A stretch of DNA of 64,000 nt, taken from assembly GCA_002286855.1 (NCBI GenBank), contig NRSV01000066.1, positions 121,939 through 185,938 on the forward strand. Direction: 5' to 3'. Source of the DNA: Bipolaris cookei. Its lineage: Eukaryota > Ascomycota > Dothideomycetes > Pleosporales > Pleosporaceae. Each line of letters begins with the position of its first letter. Positions within the stretch are counted from its first letter, which is position 1. Positions 11,485 through 23,062 of the stretch are shown piece after piece. The notes below the pieces were generated by a model, which saw only the letters and a list, made by a program, of their open reading frames with translations, was not told the origin of the DNA and ran no database searches. The translations under genes were made by a program, and so were the position numbers.

Positions 11485-14400
11485 ATGGTGGACGCACACG
11501 AACCCACCAGTAAGCTCTTCTCAAAGAGCCGCTGGAAGACCAAGATCCTTGACAAGACCAGCGAGCTCGCCGCCGCCAACGCAAAGAACAAGCCCGTCAA
11601 CAATGTTGACAACAACGACGACCTCAGCGCCTTCCTTAAGCCCTCGACAGACCGCGCCGCCCAGCAGCTGCAGCAGCAAGAGGCTGCCGCTGCTGCAGCC
11701 GCCGCCTTTCTCAACCGCCCCCGCATAGATGTTGCCAGTGCCCAGCGGTGGCCTGGTGCCCAAACCATTCTCAACAGCGCAGCAGCAAAGAGCCCGGGTC
11801 CGGGAGGCTTGAAGTCGGGCACGCGCAAAAAGGGCCTTACCGTGGCTTTTGTGCGTACCGTTCCGGACGTCATAGGCCACGGCGGCGACGAGTGTGAGGA
11901 CCCCGCCATCGAAGTGGCTAAGAACAAGAAGCCCCCGAGCGTGCCCGCCGTGGAGCAATTGCCCTCCCAGGTGCCGCAGGACGACACCATTCCTAGCCCC
12001 CGCCTCAATGGCATTGGCCGCGTCCCTTCACAGACTGAATACAGGTCACATGCACAGACAGAGTACAAGACAACCCTCACCAAGACGCGCACAAACCCCG
12101 GCGAGCTGTCCCCTACTCTGAATCAGAAGATGCAGCTCGGCCAAATCACCACTACCGCGCAGCTCCCTCCCACCCCGCCGCGCCACTTGGGCCCCATGGG
12201 CCTCGGCGAACGTCCCAAGGGCCTCTCGCGCGCGCCCACGGGTTTCGACTCCATGATAGAACCTGCAATGCACCAACCCATGAGGCGGTCGAGCGAAGAC
12301 TCGGTCTACTCGCAAGACTCAAACAACCTCTCGCCCGTCGTATCCAAAGCAATGCCTGCACGCGAGCCCATAATTCAAGAGGAGGATGATTTCCGACCAA
12401 AGTCACTCAAGCGCAGCCAGACTGGCTTTAGCACCATGGACGAGCGACTTAATCACGAACCCGCACATCCTGTACCCACAGTTTCACAAATGCCCAACCA
12501 TGAAATCGGACAAGAAGATGACGCGTATGCTTCTTTTGCGGCAAGAGTCAAGCAAAAAATGCGTTCAGAGGAGGGTAGGACCTTACATGAGGCCGCGCAG
12601 CGTGCAGGATCAGGCGAACGGCGGGATTCAGAAGAAAGCTCACAGCGCTCAGTTCCAGGGACGCCTCTCAGCAACGCACACATGGACTCGAGGACATCAC
12701 CACGCAGGGCGCTTGCGACCGAAGACCCCCAACGATCAAGAGCCCGCGGGCCATCTCCCGGACAGAGACCGATGGCATACCCACACGATATGGACACGCG
12801 TGTGCCCTCGTCAGCTTCATCGCAGTACACAGCTTCTGTGATTTCACAAACCCCTGCCTCACCCCTTTCTCGATCCGATCCTTTCTCCAGCCCGTCCATG
12901 CAACGAGTAGCCTCGACCACCGACAAGCTCCATCCTCAAACTTTTGATGAAATGCCTCGTGTCTCCAGCCCGCCTCAACCTTTGGCAGGAACATCAACTT
13001 TTCAACAACAGTCCTCGCCACCGTCTTCAATACCCGCAGCGCTTGCAATGCCATCAGGGCCACCAGGTGCTCAAATGACATTACGCAGTGCTTCTGGGGC
13101 CGGAAAGCCTGCTGCCCCACTCGGTCGCTCCGATACACAATCTGCAAATGAGCTGGCATATCGCGACTTTGCTGAGCGCGTAACCCACATGAGAGGTATC
13201 TTTGAGCTTACAGCTCAGCTTGGTGGCAACATCTACAATCACACTCCTCTGCAATGGCTCCGGGTCGCCACTTGGTGGTTCCTAAAAGGACGTACCGGAA
13301 TGGAAAATCTCATTAGGAGTCAACACAAGTCCATCGACCCGCCACAGGAGCGACTTGCCCAGCCTCACGTCGATTTGGCCAAGGTATGGTGGATCATAAC
13401 TCAAGTCCTTCCGAACCACCCTGGCCTGCAAAAGTACGGCGATGGATCTCTTGACGCCCAAGTCGAACTCGCTCGACAAGCAGGTGATGGTGCGGGCGCA
13501 GAGGTTTATGACATCCAGAATGCCGTTGGCCACTACATGAGGTTGCTGGTCGGATCGATGAAGAAGCACCATAGTATGCCTCCTACGCAGGCCCTCATCC
13601 AGGGTCAGGACCAGGCGATATGGGAAGAATACCCATCATTTGCTCCCGACGCTGCTAGCGTACTTAGCTCGGGGCTTGCCGGCCAGCCGGGCGGTCAGCA
13701 ACAGGTCAGCCTTTCGCAATACATTCCTCTTTCCGACACTAAGACCGAATTTTGCTATTTCCGCATGTTTGTCAAAGCTTCGTTATCGACCGATGACCCT
13801 GCCACAGATCGCGTGCCAATGAACGTCGTCATGTCCGTTTTGCGACCTAAGGAGGAATACTCGGCCAAGCTCGCCATTTGCAGTCAAAGCAGTCTAATCA
13901 ATATCCTAGTTGGTCCGGGCTCAGCCATCACATGGAGAGACGTCAACTGGAAACAACAAATGAATCAGATTACTGTGCAGCTACGGCATGGATTTCTTCT
14001 TACGCTTGCCCTGCATGAAGCAGATTTCCGTAGTCTATGGTCCATTGTCAATCACACCAGCCGGGTAGAGTCGGATCTGCGAGAGCGAAGAGACGAACGA
14101 TTTGCGTGCAAAATGTACCTACGCGAAGCCATGTACAAGGACCCAGCGAATCCATCCATGTTCCCCCAGGAACGAGTACTAGGCTCTAGGCTACTGGTGT
14201 TCCAGAAAATTGAACGTAGCAGTGAAGGTACTGGAAAGCGGATACTGCATAGAGGATACCGAATGGTACTGGTCACGCCACAGCAGCACAAACAAGTCAG
14301 CTTGGTCAATCATGAGCTTGGAACGAAACAGGAGCCCATGAACTTTGAATACGTCACCGAGCCAGATCAAGCTCCAGCTCTGAGATTACGTTTCCGTGAA

Positions 14401-15587
14401 GAGGGCCCAGATAAGCGGTTCAGGATCTGCATGGCCCACCTAGTCTTCCAAGAAGGCAAGGATCGCAATAACCTCTTCGGTACATTCACTTCTATGAACG
14501 TTGCGCCTGGCGAAACTACTTTTGCTCAGGTCGCGCTCAAGGGATTTCACATTGAGAGTGCCGACGAGACAGAAGGCTTCAGCCAAAACGGGAGTCGCGT
14601 ACTCGAAAAGTTGCAGTGGGTCGAGGCCAAGGTGATGAATCAAGATCCTGAAGCTGCAGGATTGGAGTCGGCGCCTACTGTAATGAGCGAGAGCTTGAGG
14701 ATCATGTGTAGACATACTGCAGGTATTGTCTCTGACCGTATGAACTTGGGTGAGTTTGCGTCACTTTTCTGGGTATGTGGGAAAATGATTAATGGATTCT
14801 AGGTCCGGGTGAACTTTTGGTTCGCCTTCCAGTCGATGGTTCTCCCGAACTCACGCTGCTCCGCGAACCCCAGCAAGACATGGCCGTTGCTATTGATGGC
14901 AGTCGAACCGATCCCGCTGTTCCTGAAGATCTTGCAAAGTTGCTCCAGACGCTCACAAGCGCTTCAACGATTCGGCGGCTGACTTTTAACTCGTTTAATG
15001 ATTTGCATACTTTCCAGCTTGCTGTTACCGGGTTCCAGGTCAAGTTTGATGGGCTCGCAACTTCGTTCTCTATTTCGCGTCGACGCATGGTCGTTCCCAT
15101 CTACAAGCAGTGGACCGCCAACCGACTTCGTCTCCAGATTGTCGAACAAGACAACATTGTCCAGCTCCTCGCCTTTTTCGAAGACTTTTCGCACGCCGAC
15201 GCCATGAACTTCCAACTCCGTCTGACCGACACGTTTGAAAAATCTGACAAAGGAGGCAAGTTTGGCCTAAAGCTAGTCGATGCCAAGTTTGCGCTGCCCG
15301 TGGACGAACGACGAGGCGAGGGCAAGATCCAAAAGGCCGAAGGTAGACTGACGGGATGGTCTGGTGTCAAGAGGCGCTTTGTGTGCTTGGATGAGATTGA
15401 ATATCCTGGTGAACATGATGATATTCTCATAGTGTTCGACTCTGCAGAGAGTAAGTGTTGTCTTGAACCCTTTTAAAAACAAAATCAAGACAATGAACTA
15501 ACGTCGAGCTTAGCGCGTGATTGTTTCGCCGACGCTCTTCCTGCTGCAACCATGGAGCGCAAATTCACTGTGCGTAGGAAGATTTAA
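11485..15587 (+). CDS. Large conserved-looking ascomycete protein of unknown function
   Basis: Three exons join in frame: 11,485-14,749, 14,803-15,450 and 15,514-15,587, giving 1328 residues. I do not recognise the family. Residues 1-540 are disordered, rich in Ser/Pro/Gln, with an Ala/Gln run near 55-75 and short repeated motifs (RAPTGFDSM and RSQTGFSTM). From about 550 (YRDFAERVTHMRGIF) to the end the sequence is globular, with many Trp and hydrophobic segments (PLQWLRVATWWFLKGRTGMENLIRS, VDLAKVWWIITQVLPNHPGL, FCYFRMFVKASL) and a lysine-rich C-terminus MERKFTVRRKI. There is no signal peptide or clear membrane span. The folded half looks like a single large domain, possibly scaffold or regulatory, but this is only an impression. 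Both introns have GT..AG ends and preserve phase. Confidence 0.85.
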
Positions 15588-16715
15588 TTGGGGTAGAGCT
15601 CTACTTGTATCTCTCTCTATCTTTCTCGTCATCACAAAGCATACATGTTTCCTTTGTATAACAAGGTTTGAATGGTGAGTCATTTACTGCTTGTTTTACC
15701 TCGTTTGTTCTCCCTTTTTCTTCTTCCTTGCATTATGGATAGAGGGGCTTTTTATTATTATTTCTTGTTTCTGGTTAGGAGTTACGGCGACATATCAACG
15801 GGAGCTCATATGATATCACCACCCCAGGATTCAAGGGGAGGATTCAAGGGAGAGGAATTTTGTCTGTTCCTTGTTTTTCTGATTTTATCGTCCATGCACT
15901 TGTTCTTGTTGCTCTTGCATTTCTAGATTCAAGTAGCCTGGCTGCTTCTTTTGTTCCACGAGAGTGAGGTTTGTCTTCCTTCTTCTTTTCTTTTTTCGAA
16001 CTTCGAGTTTAAGGTCTGGAAACCAGATTGTACGGGACGGAATTCAAAGTGGTCAAATGAATGAGAATGCATAGCCAAAAGGTATGACAAGGCTATTTTA
16101 GTGTGTTGCTAGTAGAGCAGAAAAGAGAAGATCAATAGCCAACATGATCCTTCGTCGTGTGATTGGATCCAAACCAATTAGTTCATTCTATCTCTCTCCC
16201 TTTGTCTCCTGATTCACTGTAGTCAAGTAATGTAACATGTGGCAACATATAAACAGACGAAGAATGTAAAGTATTATTATACTACTAGATACTTGGTATG
16301 ATAAAAACGGTTGAACAAGAGCCAGTCCCGCAGGTGAGCAAGCTCCCTAACTGCAAAGTATGGCTGACGACAAAGACGTCAAGCAAGAAAACAAAATCAA
16401 ACTAGGTATCCGAGCGTTGATAGCGAGATGAGAGTCGTTAATGGTCGTAATGCGGTTGCGGGTAAAAAGGATACATGTGCGTATCTTGCAAAACAAAAGC
16501 CAGGTTTGCGGCGGTAGATGGGAAAAACATGTGGTATCCAGAAGCATTGCGAGAGTAGAAATGCGTGTCAGAGTATGAAGACGGAAAAAGATTGCACGAC
16601 AACATACGCCCCCCTCTTCACTGAATGACACAATGTAAAACAAGACAAGAAGCTGGAGTGGTAGCTTCAGAGTGCAAACCCCTTCCTCCGCCACGCCCAT
16701 GCTCTCTTTCCTCAT
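15588..16715. other. Intergenic region between convergent genes
   Basis: Lies between the 3' ends of two convergent genes and should hold both 3' untranslated regions and terminators. It is T-rich, with no long open frame, RNA gene or recognisable repeat. Confidence 0.5.
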
Positions 16716-19700
16716 CTATTGCGGGATAGGCGAGTCAGGCGTTACGGGATCGATATAGTACCTGTTTCCAATACTCCGTCTAATCTTCTCCCTCCTCTTC
16801 TCTGTGCGCCGTTCCTTTATCTTCTCTTTTACTCCAGATATTCCAATGTATTGAACATGGTACTTCTTCAAACCTGGAATACTCTTCCCTTGTCTCCATG
16901 TGCTTCGACGACGGCGAGACTGCTCATATTCGATTGAGAGATTATCAGGGACAGAAGAAGTACGGCGAAGATCGTGGTTGGAGCGGCGTTTGGTGATACC
17001 GCCGCCGCCATGCCGTCCCAAGGGTTGTCTAGGAGCTTGAATGCCGAGTTTGGGTGAGGACGAGGAGCCATCGCTAGATGAACGAAGAGACTGGGCAACA
17101 CGTGGGGGAAGATTGACATGGTGTCGGCGTTTATTCGTGCCGTGGCGCTCAACACCAAGGGAGTTGCCAATGAGAAAACCACCCGACCCGCGAAGCCCGC
17201 CTTTTAGCTTTTTGAGAGTATTGGCTCGCCTTGGTGTCTCTGATTCCGGCTCTGGATCTTCAACGTCGCTTGTGTCACCTCCTTGTGGGAGTCTTTCGTC
17301 TTCCTCGCTCTCATATTCATTGTCGGAGAATTCATCCCAAAAGCCGCGTGGGCGCCAAAAAGGATGAAGTGTGCCGTCCTCATCAGTCACGATAGGGGCC
17401 TGTGGATTACGGTGCGTGAGTTTTTCCTCGTCATTGTCGTAACGCGCACGGCTGGCCCCTTTGCGAGCCAACAGTGGTGTGATGAGGTTATCAGAATAGC
17501 GGCGCGCTCGCTGCAGAACAGACAAGCGGCGTTGTGGACTGGAGTCGGAACGATGAGGCAGCCCAGGTGGTGATGGAGCCATTGGCTTCTCCAGTTCCTC
17601 CATAGGCGTTGGGGGAATAAAGTTAATCATGGGCGGCTCTGGGGGTTCTCGAGGATTTTCAAGCGGTGACTCGACAGAGTTGGTCTGTGGCAGATCAGTC
17701 TGCATTGGAGGGGTCGAAGGCTCAAAAATCAAGGTCGGCTGCTGTAATTGTTCTTGATTGCTGTTTTGTCGACTAGTCACAGGGGGGGATGCCACGGCTG
17801 GTGTAATACGAGGATCCTGCGCGGTCAAGTGGGAAGCCCCGGTCAACTGGCGCTGTTCCTGAAGCATCGAGTTCCCACGAGCAAGCTGCTGGACGACAAG
17901 TAGAGAGTTGTTGTTGTGGGGAAAGATGCTCACGGCAGTAGCCTCAGTGACTTCGACAGTGTCGGAAAACTGAGAAAACGGGGTGGATTGGGAATAAAGA
18001 TGCCGAGCCATGGCGTGTTCTTCGGTCCGTGAGGCTGAACGTGAACCTGACCGATCGAAGCTGACACGGCTCTGGTCACCTGAGTAACGGTGCCAATCAG
18101 GAGAGGCTGAGGAACGGTCCAAGGGGAGTGAGAATCGCTTTGGGTCCCAGGAACCTGGTCGTGATGAGCCCGGCCTTGACGAGCGAGAGGCTGGTCTTGA
18201 AGGACGTGAGCCTTGTCGCATAATGGGCGATCCATCCTTAAGGGGCGGAAACTTGTTTAGGTTCTCCAGCGTAGCAGGATTGGGGTTGGAAGCAGCAACC
18301 AGAGTAGCGCCTTCGGCAGTTTCGCGGCCCCCAAGAAGACATCGGACCCGATCAAGCATGGCAGACGGCACCTGGGCTTCTTCCACAGGGTTACTGGCAC
18401 CAATGAAAACGCCACTTTCAACGGGCTCATCTGCACCCGGACTGGACAGCTTGGGAGGGTCATTTTCAACTCCAGTTGGCAGATTCGGATCAGTGACAAC
18501 AAGCGATTGCCTCACTTTTCTCGACGTTGGCGACATTTGACGTGGTTTCGGCGATAGAGTCGGTGATGGCGCGCGCAGAAGCACAGGTGGCTGAGTGAAA
18601 GGATTCTTCTCCTCGTGCGGGCTTGCAGGAGGCAGCATTTCTGAAAAGTTACGAGGTTTGGAGGACCGAATCGTGCGTCTTGCAGTTTCAGGGGCAGAGT
18701 TGATGCGCTTGTGGTGGCTCCCACTCAGCCTCGCTGCTGCGCTGTGTCTACTCAATATGTCGGCCGCAGGCTGTAGCACATGGCGGACAGACTCTTGGTG
18801 TGCTAGTGTGTGTGCCGAGCTGTCTATGGTCCTCTGTCGTAGTGGCAATGAAGGGGACATGATGCGATGCGATGATGAAATGTCTGACACAACACTGCTT
18901 CTGCTATTCCGGTCAGCAATGCTTGTCCTCTTGTGCACCAAACGATGGATGGGAGCGCTGTCGGCTTGCGACACAATGGAACTGCGGTCCGAATGTGTGA
19001 GGGAGCCAACATCGGTTGAGGAGCTCATGTCTCTCCTATATGCCATATTCTTCCCAGAGTGTCGCAAGATTTGCTTCCTTTGGGGCGGCGTGACTATGAC
19101 CTGGGCCGACACTACAGTCGAGGCTACGGACGCAGTCGAAAGCCGCTTGCTGCTGGCCTCGCGCTGCTTCTCTGATGACATGCGCCTGTTTTCAGAGGGC
19201 CAGCCAATGGATTGCGCAAAGTTTTCGACGGATGGCGTGGTCGGGCTGCTGTGGCCGACTTGGACGCGTTTGCGCAGACTCGAGGCACGTCGGGCTCTGG
19301 TGGGAGAGGGCGAGGCGGTTTCGACAACGGTGATGGCAGGCTCGGGTGTTTTGCGAGGAGATTTTGATTGCGGTCTGCGCTTCTTCCGGACGGTGACATT
19401 GCGCATCAGCTCTGTGTTCCATTCGCGGTCTGGGATGTCGTCCATGGTCGGGGATACCTTGTCGGGGGTTGTATCCACCGTACCCACATCTTTGGCTGTA
19501 TCCACCTGTTTAGTAGGGGTAACGGGAAAGGAGGGAGCTTGCAGGGTAGTTGGAGTGACATCATTTTTGTCTTGTTCAAAAGCGAGGCCGAGTCCATGGT
19601 CTTCTTGGACGGTGCTGAGCCTGTCAGTGGGTGGTGTTGCACAGGTGCTTTCTTCGCGGTCCGAGGAAAGGGGCTCTTCTCTTGCCGTCTGGAACGAGGT

Positions 19701-20180
19701 AGCTCGGGAAGAGGGATACGTGTAAAGTGGTGGGCGCTCGAGGGTGGCGTTGGAGCTGTCAGAAACGTTTCTTCGCGGTGGACTTGGATCGGGTGTGGGT
19801 GGGCTTCTGGCATTGACGGGGGTGCTGAGGGACGACTTTTGTGATATAAGAGAATTTCTCACGCTGTCGGCATGGGGCGGCTGCTCTGGGGGTGGAGAAG
19901 ATTTGCCGTCTTGCGAGGCCGTAGGTGGTGTGGGCGGAAGGCCGCTGTCTGCTCCATTCAGCCCTCCCGGCGAGGCGAGTAGGGTGCTGTCCTGGCTGCA
20001 GACGGTGGAATCGCTTTCGTCGGTGGATTGTGACGTGTACGAGTCGTCGCGCTCGAGGGATGCTGGGACTGGACGGGTTGGGTCACTACGGCGCGGGAGC
20101 TGTTTGGACTGGCGGAGGTTGGGAGCAGCGTGGAAGGCCGACTCGAGGCGGGCATAGACGCCAGGCGCGGGCTCAGCCAT
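16716..20180 (-). CDS. Large disordered protein of unknown function
   Basis: Intronless gene. I take the ATG at 20,180 (MAEPAPGVYARLESAFHAAP, 1154 residues) because the 48 codons upstream are low-complexity Pro/Thr/Arg and look like 5' leader read in frame. The protein is almost entirely Ser/Pro/Arg-rich and predicted disordered. Ordered-looking islands are NTELMRNVTVRKKRRPQSKS, VPSAMLDRVRCLLGG and a C-terminal block (about 960-1154). That block contains LHPFWRPRGFWDEFSDNE, an acidic run, and a basic coiled-coil-like tail (GVKEKIKERRTEKRREKIR). Many SP/TP sites suggest heavy phosphorylation. There is no known domain; a cytoskeletal, polarity or chromatin role would be a guess. Antisense frames up to 376 codons exist but are shadows of its codon bias. 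Confidence 0.8.
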   Translation of the reverse strand: MAEPAPGVYARLESAFHAAPNLRQSKQLPRRSDPTRPVPASLERDDSYTSQSTDESDSTVCSQDSTLLASPGGLNGADSGLPPTPPTASQDGKSSPPPEQPPHADSVRNSLISQKSSLSTPVNARSPPTPDPSPPRRNVSDSSNATLERPPLYTYPSSRATSFQTAREEPLSSDREESTCATPPTDRLSTVQEDHGLGLAFEQDKNDVTPTTLQAPSFPVTPTKQVDTAKDVGTVDTTPDKVSPTMDDIPDREWNTELMRNVTVRKKRRPQSKSPRKTPEPAITVVETASPSPTRARRASSLRKRVQVGHSSPTTPSVENFAQSIGWPSENRRMSSEKQREASSKRLSTASVASTVVSAQVIVTPPQRKQILRHSGKNMAYRRDMSSSTDVGSLTHSDRSSIVSQADSAPIHRLVHKRTSIADRNSRSSVVSDISSSHRIMSPSLPLRQRTIDSSAHTLAHQESVRHVLQPAADILSRHSAAARLSGSHHKRINSAPETARRTIRSSKPRNFSEMLPPASPHEEKNPFTQPPVLLRAPSPTLSPKPRQMSPTSRKVRQSLVVTDPNLPTGVENDPPKLSSPGADEPVESGVFIGASNPVEEAQVPSAMLDRVRCLLGGRETAEGATLVAASNPNPATLENLNKFPPLKDGSPIMRQGSRPSRPASRSSRPGSSRPGSWDPKRFSLPLDRSSASPDWHRYSGDQSRVSFDRSGSRSASRTEEHAMARHLYSQSTPFSQFSDTVEVTEATAVSIFPHNNNSLLVVQQLARGNSMLQEQRQLTGASHLTAQDPRITPAVASPPVTSRQNSNQEQLQQPTLIFEPSTPPMQTDLPQTNSVESPLENPREPPEPPMINFIPPTPMEELEKPMAPSPPGLPHRSDSSPQRRLSVLQRARRYSDNLITPLLARKGASRARYDNDEEKLTHRNPQAPIVTDEDGTLHPFWRPRGFWDEFSDNEYESEEDERLPQGGDTSDVEDPEPESETPRRANTLKKLKGGLRGSGGFLIGNSLGVERHGTNKRRHHVNLPPRVAQSLRSSSDGSSSSPKLGIQAPRQPLGRHGGGGITKRRSNHDLRRTSSVPDNLSIEYEQSRRRRSTWRQGKSIPGLKKYHVQYIGISGVKEKIKERRTEKRREKIRRSIGNRYYIDPVTPDSPIPQ

Positions 20181-21796
20181 ATCGCAGCGAGGAGGGCGAT
20201 GGTCGGTCGTCGTGTGCCTGGTGGTGGACCCTGGTGGCCGCTGCAAGGTGGCAGTTGGTCTGGCTTCAGGACGAGGCCATGGCGTTGGGGCGCAAGAGGG
20301 CAGGGGGCTCGTGGTTACATGCAACGGCGGCGTCGGGAGGGGGCCAGCAGTGCCTGGCGGCTATGTAGGGGCCCGCGACGGCAGTGCCGGGCGTCGTGGG
20401 CTCTGGAGAGGTGATGGTGTGGTGGTGACGCAGGTAGCCTTGGAGGTGCAGCGCCAAGGCTGCCGTTCACGATAGAGGACAGCAGGCGCACAGCTGGGGG
20501 GAGGGTGTTGAGGCGGTGATTGCAGCGGCAGCCGTTGATGCCGTGGATGCCGTGGATGCTGGTGGAGTTTTTGTCGTCGTGGCGGTTGTCGCCGTCGTGG
20601 CAGCGATGCGGGGCGGGAGAGGAGGAAGAATTGCAGCCAAGGGGGCAGGCGACGGTGTGCGAGGGAATGCAGGGCAGGGAGCTACCACGCTGTGCTGTGT
20701 GTCGATGCGCACACCGGTCTGGGCATTCATGGCGGCTTGCATGCCGTGCCATGCTATGCTGTGCTGCGTGGCCCGCCCAGTCCCGTTGCGACATATACTT
20801 ACTATACTATTAAGCCGATGCAGTCCCCCTGCCCCATGGTGAGCGACAATCTCTCCGCAAGCGTACGTCTAGTTGTCAATTGTTGCCCTCGGTGACATAC
20901 AGACTACTATGAATCAACACACCCTGTCGTTAGGCGTGGAGCGGCTGGCGGGCGCTGACAGCAGCAATGCCCCCAGCACCTCCGTCGTCTCCTCATTCGC
21001 CTCAACCACTACGCCATTCCCTTCACCCCGACCATTCTGCGTCAATTCCATGCATCCCCCTCTTTCCCCTCGTCCGTCCTGCACCACCCCCTACGGCTGC
21101 CCGCATTCACCTTGAATCATGTGCTTTCCACCTCCCAGCCCGATTCCAGACCATTCCCTCTCTTCTAGACTCGGGGTAATCGGGCATGCATACATAAGTA
21201 CATGTATCCTCCCATGTACATATGTATGTACAGCTGGCCATGGCCTGCATCTGACCCCCTCGACTCTCTTCTTCGGTCCTTCACTGCACAAAACTCTGCA
21301 ACAAGCTCCAGGCTTGTGCTTATGTGGCGTTGCGCCATGGCAGCCACAACATGATGTTGCTGCCGCCAGTAAGCACTGAATATCCAGCATTGAAATTTCA
21401 TCCAATACTAGCCGACAGTCTTGCATATCTCGACATTGTCTTTTTCACGTATCAGCCTTGTACTACACCACTACGCAAGCCCATAGTCATCAATATCACT
21501 CCAGCTCAACTCCCGGCAGCCATGACAATAAGGAGCGTCACAATGCCACAATGCGACCATCTGCCTGTCATTAGAGCTTCAATACCTCACTGTTACAATC
21601 TACAAGGATGCAAGTGACGTCACGAGCAGCCAATGCCATTCGCATCCTTACCTCTAATCTTCATCATGGTGGATCCTAGCAACCTCCAACATGGATATAG
21701 CAATGGTCCAGCCAAGCACTGCACACAACATCACATACACATACGGTTTCAGTTTCATACCATTTCTTATTACATGATTCCAATTCTTCTCCAAAC
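20181..21796. other. Intergenic region between divergent genes
   Basis: Promoter region of the disordered-protein gene and of the reductase gene. It includes short imperfect repeats of a GATGCCGTG-type unit near 20,520-20,560 and a run of alternating TACATGTA-like palindromes near 21,190-21,235. No gene is recognised. Confidence 0.5.
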
Positions 21797-22828
21797 ATGC
21801 ATGCCATTGCAGTCACCCAATACGGTCCAATACCTAATATAGAAGCAATCAAACTCCCACCTCCCGCAGATCCACAAGGACACGACATACTCGTCCGCGT
21901 AAAAGCCTGCTCTGTCAACCCAATTGATACCAAAGTTCGAGCAGGAATCTATGACGACTACCCAGACTACTATGACCGAACCCCTAGCCTGCCTCACATT
22001 CTCGGCTTTGACGGCGCTGGCGTAGTTGAGAGTGTGGGGTCCGAAGTTGCACATTTCAAGCCCGGCGATGAAGTTTACTACTCTGGCTCACCCATCCGCC
22101 AGGGAAGTAATGCAGAGTTCCAACTCGTAGATTCACGAGCAGTCGCGCTCAAACCAAAGAGCTTAGACTGGAGCCAGGTCGCCGCTATGCCCCTAACGTG
22201 GATCACAGCCTACGAGGCCCTTGTTGAACGAATGGAGATTCAACGTGGGGAAAATGTAGGCAGTCTCATCATCAATGGAGCAGGTGGTGTCGGCAGCGTC
22301 GCCAGTCAGATTGCGCGCCATGTCCTTAATCTGCCCGTTGTAGTGACTACAGCATCGAGAGACGAAACAGTCAAGTTTTCAAAAGACGTCGGAGGTGCTA
22401 CACACACCATCAATCACCATAAGGATATCCCTACCGAGATTGAGAAGCTCAAACTAGACGTGCCTATCAAATACGTTTTCATCACGCACACGCCAACATC
22501 GGGCTACCTCGCACCTGCAGCAAAGATATGCGCCTCTTTTGGAAAAGTCTGCTCGATTGTTCAAGACAAGGGAATGCCCATGTATGCTACAGAGTTCATG
22601 GCAAAGAGCCTGACATTTGTTTGGGCCCTGCTGGGTACTAAGCCATATTACGGCGTTGACATCGAAAGCCACGGCAGGATATTGAGGGATTTGGCGAGAA
22701 TGCTAGATGAGGGAACGGTAAAATGCCATTGTATGCAGAAGCTCAAGCTGGATGAGGAGGGGGTGAGGAAGGCGCATGAGATTATTGAAGGCGGCAAAGC
22801 TGTTGGCAAAGTAGCTCTGGAGTTCTGA
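21797..22828 (+). CDS. Medium-chain dehydrogenase/reductase (quinone-reductase-like)
   Basis: Intronless, 343 residues, complete. It belongs to the zinc-independent quinone oxidoreductase branch of the medium-chain dehydrogenases, which reduce quinones or enones with NADPH. Seen: N-terminal GroES-like fold with VRVKACSVNPIDTKVRAG (31-50) and the branch-typical HILGFDGAGVVESVG (67-81), then the Rossmann motif GAGGVG at 161-166 followed by SVASQIAR. The catalytic Zn ligands of alcohol dehydrogenases are absent. The closest general type is the bacterial/fungal 'zinc-type alcohol dehydrogenase-like' proteins. There is no leader peptide, so it is cytosolic. Substrate unknown. The cupin gene follows on the same strand 234 bp downstream; a functional link is possible but unsupported. 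Confidence 0.9.
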   Translation: MHAIAVTQYGPIPNIEAIKLPPPADPQGHDILVRVKACSVNPIDTKVRAGIYDDYPDYYDRTPSLPHILGFDGAGVVESVGSEVAHFKPGDEVYYSGSPIRQGSNAEFQLVDSRAVALKPKSLDWSQVAAMPLTWITAYEALVERMEIQRGENVGSLIINGAGGVGSVASQIARHVLNLPVVVTTASRDETVKFSKDVGGATHTINHHKDIPTEIEKLKLDVPIKYVFITHTPTSGYLAPAAKICASFGKVCSIVQDKGMPMYATEFMAKSLTFVWALLGTKPYYGVDIESHGRILRDLARMLDEGTVKCHCMQKLKLDEEGVRKAHEIIEGGKAVGKVALEF

Positions 22829-23062
22829 GTGTGTATGGTCATACTATAGATATAAGATGAACATGGTTATGTAAAGACCGAGGGTCCACGAAGACCTGTC
22901 CATTTCATCCTTTCCCCCGGTACTTCAAAATGCAAAGTCCTACGTCACCTCCCGCTCTGTCCATCCCATTCGGGTAATCACGCCCGTCTCAACACCACTC
23001 AACCACAACATCACCTATCCATCTTCAATCCACCCGGCAATACCCCATTTCCTTCCCCAATC

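Noticed and set aside
18595..19725. 376-codon plus-strand open frame
   Set aside because: Lies fully antisense to the 1154-aa disordered protein; Cys/Leu/Ser-rich translation without any domain is typical of a shadow of Ser/Pro-rich codons.
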